Below the pieces are notes generated by a model. That model was not told where the DNA came from. It made no database searches and worked only from the letters and a program-made list of their open reading frames with translations. Shown here piece after piece: positions 21,330 through 31,381 of a stretch of 64,000 nucleotides of DNA (position 1 is its first letter; every line of letters begins with the position of its first letter). This DNA is from Diphasiastrum complanatum. Taxonomy: Eukaryota > Streptophyta > Lycopodiopsida > Lycopodiales > Lycopodiaceae. The translations under genes were made by a program, and so were the position numbers. The stretch spans positions 29,972,203 through 30,036,202 of the forward strand of contig CM055112.1 in assembly GCA_029204225.1 (NCBI GenBank). Reading direction: 5' to 3'.

Positions 21330-22159
21330 CATTCTACTTCTGATGGGCAGTCTGAGGTCCTTAATAGGATCCTTGAGGATTATTTACGCCATTTTGTTAC
21401 TCCTTCTGGGAAGGATTGGGATCAGCATTTATGTTTAGCAGAGTATAGCTATAATAGCTTTGTTAGTACCAGCACAAGTGTCTCACCATTTTTCTTATCT
21501 CATGGCTATGCACCTCTTTTACCTGGAGGATACACCTGTCACACTTGCATCTTTTCTATCAGGTGCTCGAGAGCTTATTACCTGGGCCAATTCTCATTTA
21601 CAGCATGTTCAGCAGCGTTATCAGACCTTAGTTGATCGTCACCGCCGCCATGTTGAGTTTCAGCTTGGAGATATGGTTTATCTACGCCTACGGTTTGCAA
21701 CGTCATCATTTTGTCCAGGGCCATGCTTCTACTGAGAAGCTTGCACCACGTTATTATGGGCCTTATCGCATTTTGGAGGTTCTTAGTCCAGTTACATATT
21801 GCTTACAGCTTCCTGCTTCCGCACGCACCTGTGATGTATTCCATGTCAGTTTATTACGTGCTGCTATTGAGGATGACGCTCCTTGTGATGCTAAGTTTCC
21901 TACTGCTCCAGAGTTATTTCCATTTTTACCTACTGCTATATTACAGGTTCATCTATACCATAGTCGACGCCGCCGGCAGATTCAGTTTTTGGTCCAGTGG
22001 GATGGTCATCCTATTGAGGAGGCCACATGGGAGCCTATTGATGTTTTTTGTCATACACCATCACTTGCGGATCAGGCTCGTGCTGTTGCTGCACTTGTTG
22101 ATTCCTCTACATCAGATGTTGTTCTAGCTGTTGATGCACCAGGGCTTGCTGCTATTTGA
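21330..22159 (+). CDS. Integrase C-terminal end and chromodomain of B1
   Basis: Begins within the core (STSDGQSEVLNRILEDYL, DWDQHLCLAEYSYNSF, SVSPFFLSHGY), then frameshifts into HVQQRYQTLVDRHRRHVEF and GDMVYL, followed by LAPRYYGPYRILEVLSPVTY and the FHVSLL box. The last 80 residues are a chromodomain: QVHLYHSRRRRQIQFLVQWD, then EEATWEPIDVF. Chromodomains steer chromoviral integration to marked chromatin. The N-terminal HHCC zinc finger and the first two catalytic acids are missing. A frameshift near 21695 breaks the reading, so the product may not be made intact. Confidence 0.85.
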
Positions 22160-22189
22160 TCCAGTTTCTTTTCGGCAGTTGGGTCTATT

Positions 22190-22206
22190 TGGGTGGTGCC
22201 AGGGAG
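22190..22206 (+). promoter_or_regulatory. Polypurine tract of B1
   Basis: GGTGGTGCCAGGGAG directly precedes the LTR start AGTTATGG. In the B2 copy the same position reads (complemented) GTGCCAGGGAG. Confidence 0.6.
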
Positions 22207-22528
22207 AGTTATGGACTCGGCTCATTACATTCGTCGCGTCCATTTACATTTACTTTACTTTATGCATAAGCAGGCCTTGGGCCCTTTTTTATTCATTAGT
22301 GACACTTAGACTATATGGTTGGCCTTTGGCCTTATTACTCCTTTTTAGGCCATTTGGACATATTACTGGAGAGTGGGGGCCTTCTTGGAGGGCGCACTAT
22401 TTTCCCTCCCAGTTGGGCCCTAGCCACCAGAAGCTTCCTTTTAGGGCTTCCTCTTGGCTATAAGTAGGGAAATTGTGTCATTTGTTATTCAGCTGATGAT
22501 ATTGATCTCTCTCTTTAGTCTCCTTAAT
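22207..22528 (+). repeat. 3' LTR of B1, truncated
   Basis: Matches the 5' LTR from AGTTATGG to TAGTCTCCTTAAT, then ends abruptly; the last ~120 bases of the LTR are missing and copia-type sequence follows. Confidence 0.85.
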
Positions 22529-23323
22529 ACAACATGAGAAAATTCATATAGTTCCAACATATAGTTGGTAGCATGTAAAATTGCCCCTAGGGCCCCATGT
22601 ACAACTTCTGGGCCTACTCAAGGTTTTAAATGTAGAACACCTCAACAGACAAATCTCGGTTCTTCTAACAAAGTGCACAATTTAATTGACAAAGGCTGAG
22701 AAATGAACTCGAACTCGAAACATTTTTATTCGTGTTGAAAGTCGAAAATTTCTCGAACAATATCTTGTTGAAACTCGAAAGATTCGTGAACAATATCTTG
22801 CTGAAACTCGAAAGATTTGCGAACAATAAATTGTCGCGAAATGTTTTTGATTCTTGTTCAACCTCGAAACTGTCAATTGTCGCGAAACACAAAACTGTCA
22901 CGAACAGACGTTGGTTGAATATCAACCGTCTTAAGGGTTAGATCTACTGTTACAGAAGTAAAAGGCCAAAAGACCTATCCTGTAACAATATAAATACATA
23001 TGCACATATTCATTGTAACAACAGAGAAACCAAACAAGGCAGCAAGAGATGTATATTGAAGAATTAGAATCAGAATTATAAAAATTCGACTGATCAAAGT
23101 TTCTCAACAGATGATTTTTCACAGTTGTTTAGATTGTCTAAAATTGTCTATCACACTCACGCAATATATCTCTTAATTCCGCATGCTTTATTCAATCAAG
23201 GTAAAAACTGTTCTATTAGTACATAGACCAAAATCAGACCCGATTGAAGACACTGATATTAGTTTGATTTATTCAAACTTTCATCGTGTTCTCTGAGGAA
23301 GAATTCCTAGCATTTTTCCTACA
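22529..23323 (+). repeat. Probable 5' LTR of copia element E
   Basis: The right end is set by the primer site at 23325; the left end is uncertain and is placed at the break in the B1 LTR. A TATA-like word TATAAATA lies at 22989-22996. It carries a three-unit 33-bp repeat. No second LTR of this kind was found. Confidence 0.5.
22734..22832. repeat. Three 33-bp tandem units
   Basis: Units start at 22734, 22767 and 22800, each G(T/C)TGAAA.TCGAAA followed by GAACAATA. They lie upstream of the TATA-like word in the LTR of element E, so they may be U3 enhancer repeats. Confidence 0.8.
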
Positions 23324-23324
23324 G

Positions 23325-23389
23325 TGGTATCAGAGCTGATACAGTGGTGTCCTACAGTGGTATCAGAGTTGATACAGTGGTATCAGAGC
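23325..23389 (+). promoter_or_regulatory. Triplicated primer-binding site of element E
   Basis: TGGTATCAGAGC at 23325-23336, TGGTATCAGAGT at 23358-23369 and TGGTATCAGAGC at 23378-23389, with a partial copy (CAGTGGTGT) between. The spacing shows a 33-bp duplication of CCTACAGTGGTATCAGAG and neighbours. Confidence 0.85.
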
Positions 23390-23456
23390 GCCCTTCACAG
23401 CATCCTTCACACATCCATCAACAGTCGTATCTGGAGCTTATCCAGAAGATTAGAAG

Positions 23457-24191
23457 ATGCCTTCGATCAGCGACATTCAGTCTAAGATCAGTACGATCTT
23501 GGATACAGAAGGTTCGAATTATTTAATCTGGAAGTTAAAGACTTCACTCATACTGAAGGGCGAAGGTCTTTGGCAATGGGTAGAACCAATAGAAGAGAAG
23601 CAGTTATGATCAAAATCTCAGGTGTTGAATCAATGAAGCATAAAAGACAGCAATAGACTAAAGCCCTACAAGCAATAGACAAGACAATAGGTTCTCCCAC
23701 GAAGAGCCCAAGCAATACCGATCAATAATCTGAAAAATGAGTGTACAAATGCCCCTATAAATAACCTACCAATGAACCCTAAAATAGGAATTCAAAAGTA
23801 AAGGGAGGCAAAATGTGGAGGGAAAATAGTGCGCCCTCCTATAGGTCCCCACTCCACATATAACCATATAATAAGGGCCCAAGGCCAGTCAGTGTCATAA
23901 AAAAGGACCCAGTGCGGGTCATAAGCATATAAAAAGGCTCTGGGGCCTGTACATGACTAATATAAAATGCGTAACCATAAATATACATAACCAACAGTAA
24001 ATGTAAAGAGGCCTGCGGAATATATGCAGAGTAGCCCAGTAGGCCTGTATCCTGTAGTCCGTAACTGAAGCCAATTGCTCTTGGCAAAGAACTTCGAGAA
24101 TGGAGTTTGAAAAATGACAAAGCTATAACAATTATTGCGTCTTCAGTGAATGACAACATAATGCTAGATCTTACATCAATTCTGAACAATT
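23457..24191 (+). pseudogene. Ty1/copia Gag of element E, split by a solo LTR
   Basis: From the ATG at 23457: MPSISDIQSKIS, then SNYLIWKLKTSLILKGEGLW, the N-terminal signature of copia Gag. The frame reaches PIEEK and meets the LTR at 23602. It continues in the same frame after the duplicated GAAGC at 24067-24071 with PIALGKELREWSLKND and IASSVNDNIMLDLTSILN, then a stop at 24189-24191. Reading across the insertion restores the expected copia order. No protease, integrase or RT follows, so element E is truncated. Confidence 0.8.
23602..24066 (-). repeat. Solo LTR of a B-related family (465 bp) with target duplication GAAGC
   Basis: Begins AGTTATGATC and ends GTCCGTAACT, and shares AGGGAAAATAGTGCGCCCTC with the B2 LTRs, but is more diverged overall. 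GAAGC flanks it on both sides (23597-23601 and 24067-24071), the product of clean insertion followed by LTR-LTR recombination. It confirms 5-bp duplications and AGTTATG...AACT termini for this family. Confidence 0.85.
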
Positions 24192-25248
24192 GAGTGCACT
24201 ATTCACGCAAATGAGTGTACCATTCTAGTTTTGAGGCACTGTCATTGAATGTATTGATGATCATGTGTAACACCTGGAGACCATAGTCTAAAGTTTTACT
24301 CCGAGGGTTTGTGCCAAAAGTGTTGCAGTGAAAGGATGCTAAGGCAATAAGCAGCCGTAAGTACTTATTCAAGCAGAGTCTTTTATGACTCGTTTGAAAG
24401 AGGAGCTCAAGAGTAATATCCTTGCATGTCAAAAGCAGTGATGGGAGATGATGATATGGCCGGTAAGGCTGTTGTAATGTAGTTTTATGACCAAACAACT
24501 TTATGCATGTTGTTTTGCCAAGGCACTTTTGCCAAAAGTCACATCGGATGTTGGAGGAGAGTAGGGCGAGCTATTCAGGGAGGATCTTGATTCTAAAAAT
24601 AAGACCATGGCTTCTCCTTCTCATAGCCCTCTTGCATGGGTATAAGTGCAGAGAAGGACTCAATCAACCGCTGCTATTAGGTGTTCAAAGTGGACAAGGG
24701 TGAGTTGGAGGGATGGAGAGGATCTTCATTAATCTCTTGTGCTTCTATTTGTGAAGAAAGCATACATGCATCTATGATTGGGTGGTTAACGTGAATCATG
24801 ATGTCAATGTGTACTTCTTTAGGCAATTTTGTTGGTTATTTTGAATAATCCATGGTCAGATTGTTACAGTAGTGGTTGTCCTTGTCATATTATTATAGTT
24901 GTTTTTAGTGTATATAGTTTGTTTTTGGCTGACGGAAATATTTAGGGAACATAACTGATAGACCAACTGATAATGGTTCCTCACAAAGCTATCTGAATAA
25001 TTGATTGTTGCAAAATTTACGGTTTGCCAACCCATAGCTGGTGATCTTGCCAGCTCTTAAGACTTGCTGACCTTTTCTGTGTATTTAAGTTAACAGGAAA
25101 AGTCTTTCTATACTTTTAATACATCATTTGACTTTTTGGCTGATTGGAATTTTCTCTTCAAGCATATTCCTTTATGGACTTTTAATAGTCACCATAGATT
25201 TTCTTGAAGAACACATCAACCATGACGTCTATGTAATTTTTATTTCAG
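24192..25248. other. No firm feature; possible intron of the gene at 25.2 kb
   Basis: A reverse-strand frame of 99 codons (24199-24498) has one weak copia-like phrase (LRLLIALAS) and nothing else to support it. The rest is AT-rich. If the exons at 25249 onward are real, part of this could be upstream intron. Confidence 0.3.
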
Positions 25249-25876
25249 GACTTTGCAGATGCTGAGTTTTCCAAAAGTTCAGTAGTGCGGCAAGTATGGC
25301 GGTGAGATTCTAGTATTTAGGAAAAAGCTTTTTCCATGATAGAACTCTATGCAATTACTGTTACCTTTGGTCAATTATTGCCTAGTCGTCTTGCATTTTA
25401 GTTCACAAACTAGCCCAAGTTGCACAATGTTTGATCAGTGTCATGTCAAAAATTGTATTGAATATTACAGTCTCGAATAATTGCTTGACAAAGATCTATA
25501 TTTTGATTCTTGGAAAACATTCAACAAAATATTTGTATAACACAAGGCATTTGGGATGATAAACTAGTTTCTTCCATAGGTGTACATAAAATCTTGGCAA
25601 AGTCATCATCTTTATTAGCTTTATTCTTAGGATTCAAGGTTTTGTTCTTGTTGTTTTGATATCTTCTTAGTTGACTCAACTTTGTGATGCAGATCACAAA
25701 ATCCAGGGAAAATTTCGGACTTGCGGCTGGTAAGTTTACAGCTAAATAGTTTGACATGCATTTTCAAATCAATGCTTTGACATTTGTGAAGTTGTCTCAT
25801 TTAACTTTTTGTCTCTCTCTAGGTACATCAAATTCTTTGTTGGCTGCTGATTGTTCTTTGTTTCTTTATGCAGAAC

Positions 25877-26319
25877 AGTTATGAATTGAGCCACAGTTGA
25901 TCTAGATCTAAGCTATGAAAGCATCACATAAGCAAGACTTAAGCTATGAAAGCAGCACATAAGCAAGACTTAACCCTAGAAAGCAGGAAAGAGAGAGATT
26001 AAGGAGGCTAAAGAGAGAGATCAATATCATCAGCTGAATAACAAATGACACAGTTTCCCTACGTATAGCCAAGAGGAAGCCCTAAAAGGAAGCTTCCGGT
26101 GGCTAGGGCCCAACTGGGAGGGAAAATAGTGCGCCCTCCAAGAAGGCCCCTACTCTCCAATAATATGTCCAAATGGCCTAATAATGAATAATAAGGCCAA
26201 AGGCCAACCATATAGTCTAAGTGTCACTAATGAATAAAAAAGGGCCCAAGGCCTGTTTATGCATAAAGTAAAGTAAATGTAAATGGATGCGGCGAATGTA
26301 ATCAGCCGAGTCCATAACT
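25877..26319 (-). repeat. 3' LTR of B2
   Basis: Plus strand AGTTATGAATTGAGCC to GAGTCCATAACT. Includes two ATGAAAGCA.CACATAAGCAAG repeats and the conserved AGTGCGCCCTCC block shared with B1. Confidence 0.9.
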
Positions 26320-26340
26320 CTCCCTGGCACAAAAGAAAAA
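26320..26340 (-). promoter_or_regulatory. Polypurine region of B2
   Basis: The minus strand carries a purine-rich run ending GTGCCAGGGAG immediately before the 3' LTR start AGTTATGG, the same wording as in B1. Confidence 0.55.
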
Positions 26341-26366
26341 GACCCAACTACTAAAAAGAAACTGGA

Positions 26367-26955
26367 TCAAGTAGCAGCAAGCCCTGGTGCATCAACAGCT
26401 AGAACAACATCTGATGTAGAGGAATCAACAAGTGCAGCAAGAGCACGAGCCTGATCCGCAAGTGATGGTGTATGATAAAAGACATCAATAGGCTCCCATG
26501 TGGCCTCCTCAATAGGACGGCCATCCCACTGGACCAAAAACTGAATCTGTCGGCGGCGTCGACTATGGTATAGACGAACCTGTAATATAGCAGCAGGTAA
26601 AAATGGAAATAACTCTGGAGCAGTAGGAAACTCAGCATCACAAGGAGTGTCATCCTCAATAGCAGCACGTAATAAACTAACATGGAATACATCACAGGCG
26701 CGTGTAGAAGCAGGAAGCTGTAAGCGATATGTAATTGGACTAAGAACCTCCAAAATGCGATAAGGCCCATAATAACGTGGTGCAAGCTTCTCAGTAGAAG
26801 CATGGCCCTGGACAAAATGATGACGTGGAAACCGTAGGCATAGATAAACCATATCTCCAAGCTGAAACTCAACATGGCGGCGGTGACGATCAACTGAGGT
26901 CTGATAACGCTGCTGAACATGTTGTAAATGAGAATTGGCCCGGTTAATAAGCTAT
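26367..26955 (-). CDS. Integrase tail and chromodomain of B2
   Basis: The minus strand encodes RHHFVQGHASTEKLAPRYYG, CDVFHVSLLRAAIEDD, a chromodomain (YHSRRRRQIQFLVQWDGRPI, EEATWEPIDVF) and ends at AVDAPGLAAT. It is close to the B1 version. The integrase part still present in B1 (DGQSEVLNRIL and neighbours) is deleted here: about 320 bp are missing at 26955 relative to 21242-21562. Confidence 0.85.
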
Positions 26956-28560
26956 CGAGCACCAAGATATCCAAAAAGCCCGAGAAGGTAGAACTGCATC
27001 AACACTAGGAAGCCAATAAGGAAACTGGAAAAGAGATGGACACTCATCACGAATAGCCGCATGATACACGTAACCATCAACCATATGTGCAAGGTGCCCC
27101 AAGAAAAGATAGCAGCATCGGAAGACTAGCACCAAGGAGATCATCCTGACAAAGGATAGCTTAAAATGGAGAAATATGCACCAACATGGTCAAAAGCCCA
27201 AGGTATCCATAGGGCCCATGAATGAGAAGTACCAATGGCATACGGTACCCTCAAGGCCCATATCACGAGAAGAGCAGCATGCCAAAGGCTCCAGAAGGTC
27301 CAAGAAATCAATGCATCATCTAAAAAGACATGACCCATCGGAACTGGCCGCAAGTGTAATCCCAAAGTACACACCAGGCGCACAAGTGAGGAATAGAAGA
27401 AATGCACTGGAATGAGGAACAGGTTCCGCAACATCAGTAGCAAGCATCGGAGCAATATCCACGTGTAGCTGGGAATGAGTATCAAAGCACATATGAGCAA
27501 CACTGAAGTATATGGCGGCAACATCCCCAAAAACTATCCAAGAGAGGAGAGGGAATTCTCTCAAGGTACCCTGATGGTCTCGGAACACCAAAACAACGTG
27601 GCAACTCAGCATCGGAGACCAAGCGATATGGAGCAACCTGAAATGACAGGGAACCTGAAGATCACCCAGACAAACAGTAGCTGGAACGGAGGCAATAACC
27701 CAAGTCAACAGGATATGCCAAGCCTGACAATGAGCAACAATCCAAGGAACAGATAGAGAGCCACATGCATAATCATAGAGATATCCGCACCATAGGCGAT
27801 CAGTAATATGGAAAAACTAGCACCAATCAACAGGTCCAAATGAAAACCAAGCTATATGTAATAACCAGGAATGCCATATATCCATAGCATCGGCATGGAC
27901 TGCAACAAACCTATACGTAGAAACACCAGGAGACGGAAGGATGTCCGTGTACTCATCTAGAAAGATCCCAGCATATAAATAACCTAGATAAGTAATAGTG
28001 ACCATCTGGCAAATATCCTCGGATGAAAAATGTGTAACAGTAAGGGCCAAAGGCGCATGAATCATGTCAGGAACCGTAGAAATATCATGAGGCAGATCAC
28101 AAACCTTAAGCAGAGATCCATGGATTAAAGCGAAAGAAGATACAACCTGATCACCAATAGCGAGGGAACCATCAAATGTGGACCCATGAAGAACCCCATA
28201 GAAATCAGCAGGAACATCGGCCATAACAGACTCAAGAGATGGAGATATAGAGACCAATGGAGAAGATACTGCACCAACCACCGAACCAGGAAGGCAATCT
28301 GAAGTATGCGCAAAGGCAATTGTAGAAATACCACCAAGGTATACGGTCTCAATATCAATGAAATTAGGAATGACCACTGAATACGATATCTGTGAATCAA
28401 GGCATATAGGTGCAAGGCACACAACAACAACTTGTAAATCCGAAGCAACATCAACCTGAGGAAGAGGACCCACGGATGGTGAAAGTGAAGCAGCAACTGA
28501 TGTACTCTGACTGGAAAGAAGAGCTGCATCGTCAGCCTCTGGCAGGCTACGCATAAACTG
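26956..28560 (-). other. B2 counterpart of the segment replacing RT and RNase H
   Basis: Aligns with B1 19690-21240 in both DNA and translation (for example CFDTHSQLHVDI, HSWALWIPWAFD, PADFYGVLHGSTFDGSLAIG) and again has no RT or RNase H motif. One insertion relative to B1 (phrases DVASDLQVVVV, VVIPNFIDIETVYLGG) and a deletion near 27330 are seen. Confidence 0.7.
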
Positions 28561-30180
28561 CTTCCCGGTAACCAACTAGAAGTCTCCCTGAGAATCAATG
28601 CCAACAAGTGAGTGTGTAACTGCATCAAGTACAAATGTCAATGTCTGTTGTGTCAAGTCCAGTGTAACGGCTCCAAGAGATGCAAACCAATCAGCACCAA
28701 GGATAAGATCATAACACTCCATAGGAATAATGTAAAGATCTGCCTGTCCAGAAAAATCTCCAATGGGGTATGGTAAACGCTTAAACATCTGAGAACTAGG
28801 AATAGAATGGGAACTAGCAACCTCAACTGTGAGAGGCTGTGAAGCAGGAACAGGTGAAGCACGTATCCGACTGGTGATATAACTGCTAATAAAAGAATGA
28901 GTGTTGCCAGTATCAACTAAAGCAATATACTCACGACCTGTAATACGTACACGTAACCGAATGGAGCGAGGACCAGGACGCCCTGTCCAAGTAGCATAGG
29001 CAAGCTAAGCATGGCAAGTAGCAGGAAGTAAATTAGTGGAAGGCTCAGAGGATAGGTTAGGCTCATCAGAAATATGAATGTAGATATTGGAATCATTTGG
29101 AGTAGCGCCCTCATGGTAAAAAACAGCAGTAGTAGTAGGGAGAGGCTGACGGCAATCACGGGCAAAATGGTCAGGACTCCTACAACGAAAGCAAAGACGC
29201 TGCTGCTGAAGGTCAGCGAATTCTGCAGACGTGTAACGTCGGACAAAATCAAGTCGAGGAGTCGAAGGACGAGACGAAGGGACAATGGAGAGAGCTGGAA
29301 CAGAAGGGGCAGGTGTAGGGGTGGACGCAGCGGGAAAGGATGAACAGAAGGATGGGGTCGGGAGAAGCGGGAAGGAAGAGTGTCAGAGTACTTATGCTGT
29401 AAAGTACTGGCAAGAGACATTGCCTCAACAAGTGTGGGAGGACGGAAGGCAGAAACATCATCACGTAAAGCACCATGAAGCCCAGCAATGTAACAAGAAA
29501 TAAGCTCAGTATAAGAAAGCTCCATAAACTGATCTGTATAAGAAGCAAGATCACTGGTCTGTGAGACTACAGAATGTATCACGTTGGCGGTCGAGCCACT
29601 GAGGGTCAATCATAGCATGACGGAGGTCACGGCAAAAAGTATGCCATAAATGGAGCCCTTCCCGATCAGGATCAGCTCTATAAACTCGCCACCACGTGGC
29701 GGCGTGTCCATCTAAATGTAAAGCAGCCAACTGGATCTTCTGAGGATCAGTCTTAGGGTAGATCTGAAAATATGTGTCAAGCTTAGCAAACCAACTCTCT
29801 AATAAGTTCCCGTTAGAGGAACCGGAATAGGTAGCAAGCTGTACCCTATCACGAAAGTCTCGAGCAAAGTGTGGCTCAGGAAGTGGGGGACGTGAAAAGA
29901 AACCAGGAGATGGGTTAGGTGGAATGAACGGTCCACCACCAGGCTGACTAGCAAAGGAAGATGGAAATCAAAATGGTGGGGGAGTCCCAAATGAAGGAAA
30001 AACAGGAGCTTTACCAGGACCATGAGGCTGTAAAGAATCAATCTGTGACTGCATAGTAGCAAAGCCGGTCATAACGGTATCGAAGCGAAGAACGAGGCCA
30101 GAAAGGGTCTCATCCATGCGACGAAACTGATCGGATAAGGTTTCTTGAGTAGTCTCACTCGGGGTAGGTGAATGTGCCAT
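28561..30180 (-). pseudogene. Gag and protease of B2 with CCHC knuckle and DTG active site
   Basis: Starts MAHSPTPSETTQETLSDQF at 30180. A stop near 29967 and later frame changes break it. The Gag core reads as in B1 (HRLILYSLMVLVKLL in a shifted frame; FYTDQ-type text near 29550). It then has RYTSAEFADLQQQRL followed by CFRCRSPDHFARDC, a standard CX2CX4HX4C knuckle (29170-29215), and the retropepsin box ALVDTGNTHSFISSYI (about 28895-28940), ending ADWFASLGAVTLDLTQQTL. B1 lacks both the knuckle and the DTG box, so B2 keeps the older arrangement. Confidence 0.85.
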
Positions 30181-30854
30181 AATGATAGTGGAAGGAATAG
30201 ACGAAAACTTGAGAGAGCGGACTCTTGTCGTTACCCCAAATTAGTCTATAAAAACCACTATTATCACAACTAAGAAAGGACAACAAATGAAAAAAAAGTG
30301 AAAATGAAGGCTGTAAAAATGCGCTGGACAGCCAGGAGGCAAGTGACAAATTGGAGTATCAAACGGAGTCAGAATTTCGTGAAATTTGGTTGAGGATGGG
30401 CGATGGACAGCCTGCAAACAAGGTGTGAAAAATGGCTGCAAACGGAGACGAAAACGGACGAAAGTGACAAGTATGAAGCGGCTGGACAGCCTGCAAACAA
30501 AAGTGAAAAGAGGGCTGAAAATGGGAGGAACGGACGAAAGAGATGAGGGAATTGAGCACTGGAGAGCCTGCAAACAAGCTGGAAATGGTGATAGAGGGTT
30601 GGAACTTGGGCGCCGGAAATAATCTGCCCAAATTTTTTTTTTTCCGACCGCCAAATTTAGCGGAAATACTTCCGCTGACTATCTGCTAAAGCTCCACCAA
30701 GGAAAATGCTTTGATAGGAGCTGGTCCTCCTCCAAACTGTGTTGAATGTTGCTGAAGCAAAGAGACGAAAGCCCTCAGCAAAGAGAGAAAAATCAGCAAG
30801 GAAAATGGGCACCCAATCAGAAAATCAGATCTGAAATTCAGCAATCAAGAAAGT
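30181..30854 (-). other. Leader of B2 with repeated GGCTGTCCA motif
   Basis: On the minus strand GGCTGTCCAGCGC, GGCTGTCCATCGC, GGCTGTCCAGCC and GGCTCTCCAGTGC recur, several preceded by GTTTGCA. This is the B1 leader repeat in another arrangement. The frames across it are repeat by-products. Confidence 0.7.
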
Positions 30855-30866
30855 GTTCTGATACCA
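30855..30866 (-). promoter_or_regulatory. Primer-binding site of B2
   Basis: Minus strand TGGTATCAGAAC, one base off the standard TGGTATCAGAGC, directly after the LTR end ...CATAACT. Confidence 0.85.
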
Positions 30867-31309
30867 AGTTATGAATTGAGCCACAGCTGATCTAGAGCTA
30901 AGCTATGAAAGCATCACATAAGCAAGACTTAAGCTATGAAAGCAGCACATAAGCAAGACTTAACCCTAAAAAGCAAGAAAGAGAGAGATTAAGGAGGCTA
31001 AAGAGAGAGATCAATATCATCAGCTGAATAACAAATGACACAATTTCCCTACTTATAGCCAAGAGGAAGCCCTAAAAGGAAGCTTCCGGTGGCTAGGGCC
31101 CAACTGGGAGGGAAAATAGTGCGCCCTCCAAGAAGGCCCCCACTCTCCAATAATATGTCCAAATGGCCTAATAATGAATAATAAGGCCAAAGGCCAACCA
31201 TATAGTCTAAGTGTCACTAATGAATAAAAAAGGGCCCAAGGTCTGCTTATGCATAAAGTAAAGTAAATGTAAATGGACGCATCGAATGTAATCAGCTAAG
31301 TCCATAACT
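30867..31309 (-). repeat. 5' LTR of B2
   Basis: Plus strand AGTTATGAATTGAGCC to AAGTCCATAACT, nearly identical to 25877-26319. Confidence 0.9.
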
Positions 31310-31381
31310 AAACTTTCTCGACTTAACCACAGTTCTCATGATCCTACAAAGTCAGATTTACTTCATTACAATATCATATAA

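Larger units (their letters stand above)
11873..22528 (+). mobile_element. Gypsy-type element B1, chromodomain, lacking RT, with element C nested in its 5' LTR
   Basis: Parts in order: 5' LTR first part (11873-11981), inserted element C (11982-16723), rest of the 5' LTR (16724-17060), primer-binding site, repeat-rich leader, open gag frame, a long segment replacing RT and RNase H, integrase C-terminal end with chromodomain, polypurine tract and a 3' LTR cut off at 22528. LTR termini are AGTTATG...; the family's far end (seen in other copies) is ...CATAACT. The reverse copy at 25877-31309 has the same organisation. Confidence 0.85.
25877..31309 (-). mobile_element. Complete gypsy-type element B2, chromodomain, lacking RT
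   Basis: Full length 5433 bp with both LTRs (443 bp each), primer-binding site, leader, Gag with zinc knuckle and protease, replaced centre, chromodomain end and polypurine region. By eye the two LTRs differ at about 14 of 443 positions, so it is not brand new. Flanks are AGAAC on the left and AAAC on the right, compatible with a 5-bp duplication in which the right copy lost its G. Confidence 0.9.
25249..31381 (+). pseudogene. Unidentified host-type gene, 3' exons, last exon interrupted by element B2
   Basis: Candidate exons with consensus borders: 25249-25293 (acceptor TTTATTTCAG, donor CAA/GTATGG), 25693-25729 (acceptor GATGCAG, donor CTG/GTAAGT), and 25823-25876 continuing at 31314-31381 (acceptor CTCTCTAG). 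The phases fit in one frame: DFADAEFSKSSVVRQ, then ITKSRENFGLAA, then TSNSLLAADCSLFLYAE. Skipping B2 and its 4-base right flank AAAC continues the frame as LSRLNHSSHDPTKSDLL and ends at TAA 31379-31381. I do not recognise the protein. The exons are short and this rests on splice logic only; upstream exons were not found. Confidence 0.45.

Noticed and set aside
20361-21635. 424-codon frame that could be a multi-pass membrane protein
   Set aside because: Its Trp/Phe/Leu richness follows from T-rich DNA. The B2 copy breaks it, and differences between copies include many amino-acid changes. Kept only as part of the replacement segment.
22734-22832. Short regular repeats that could suggest a CRISPR array
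   Set aside because: Contiguous tandem units without spacers, in a plant LTR.
24199-24498. Reverse frame with a copia-RT-like phrase (LRLLIALAS)
   Set aside because: Only one short phrase fits; no neighbouring RT motif appears in any frame.
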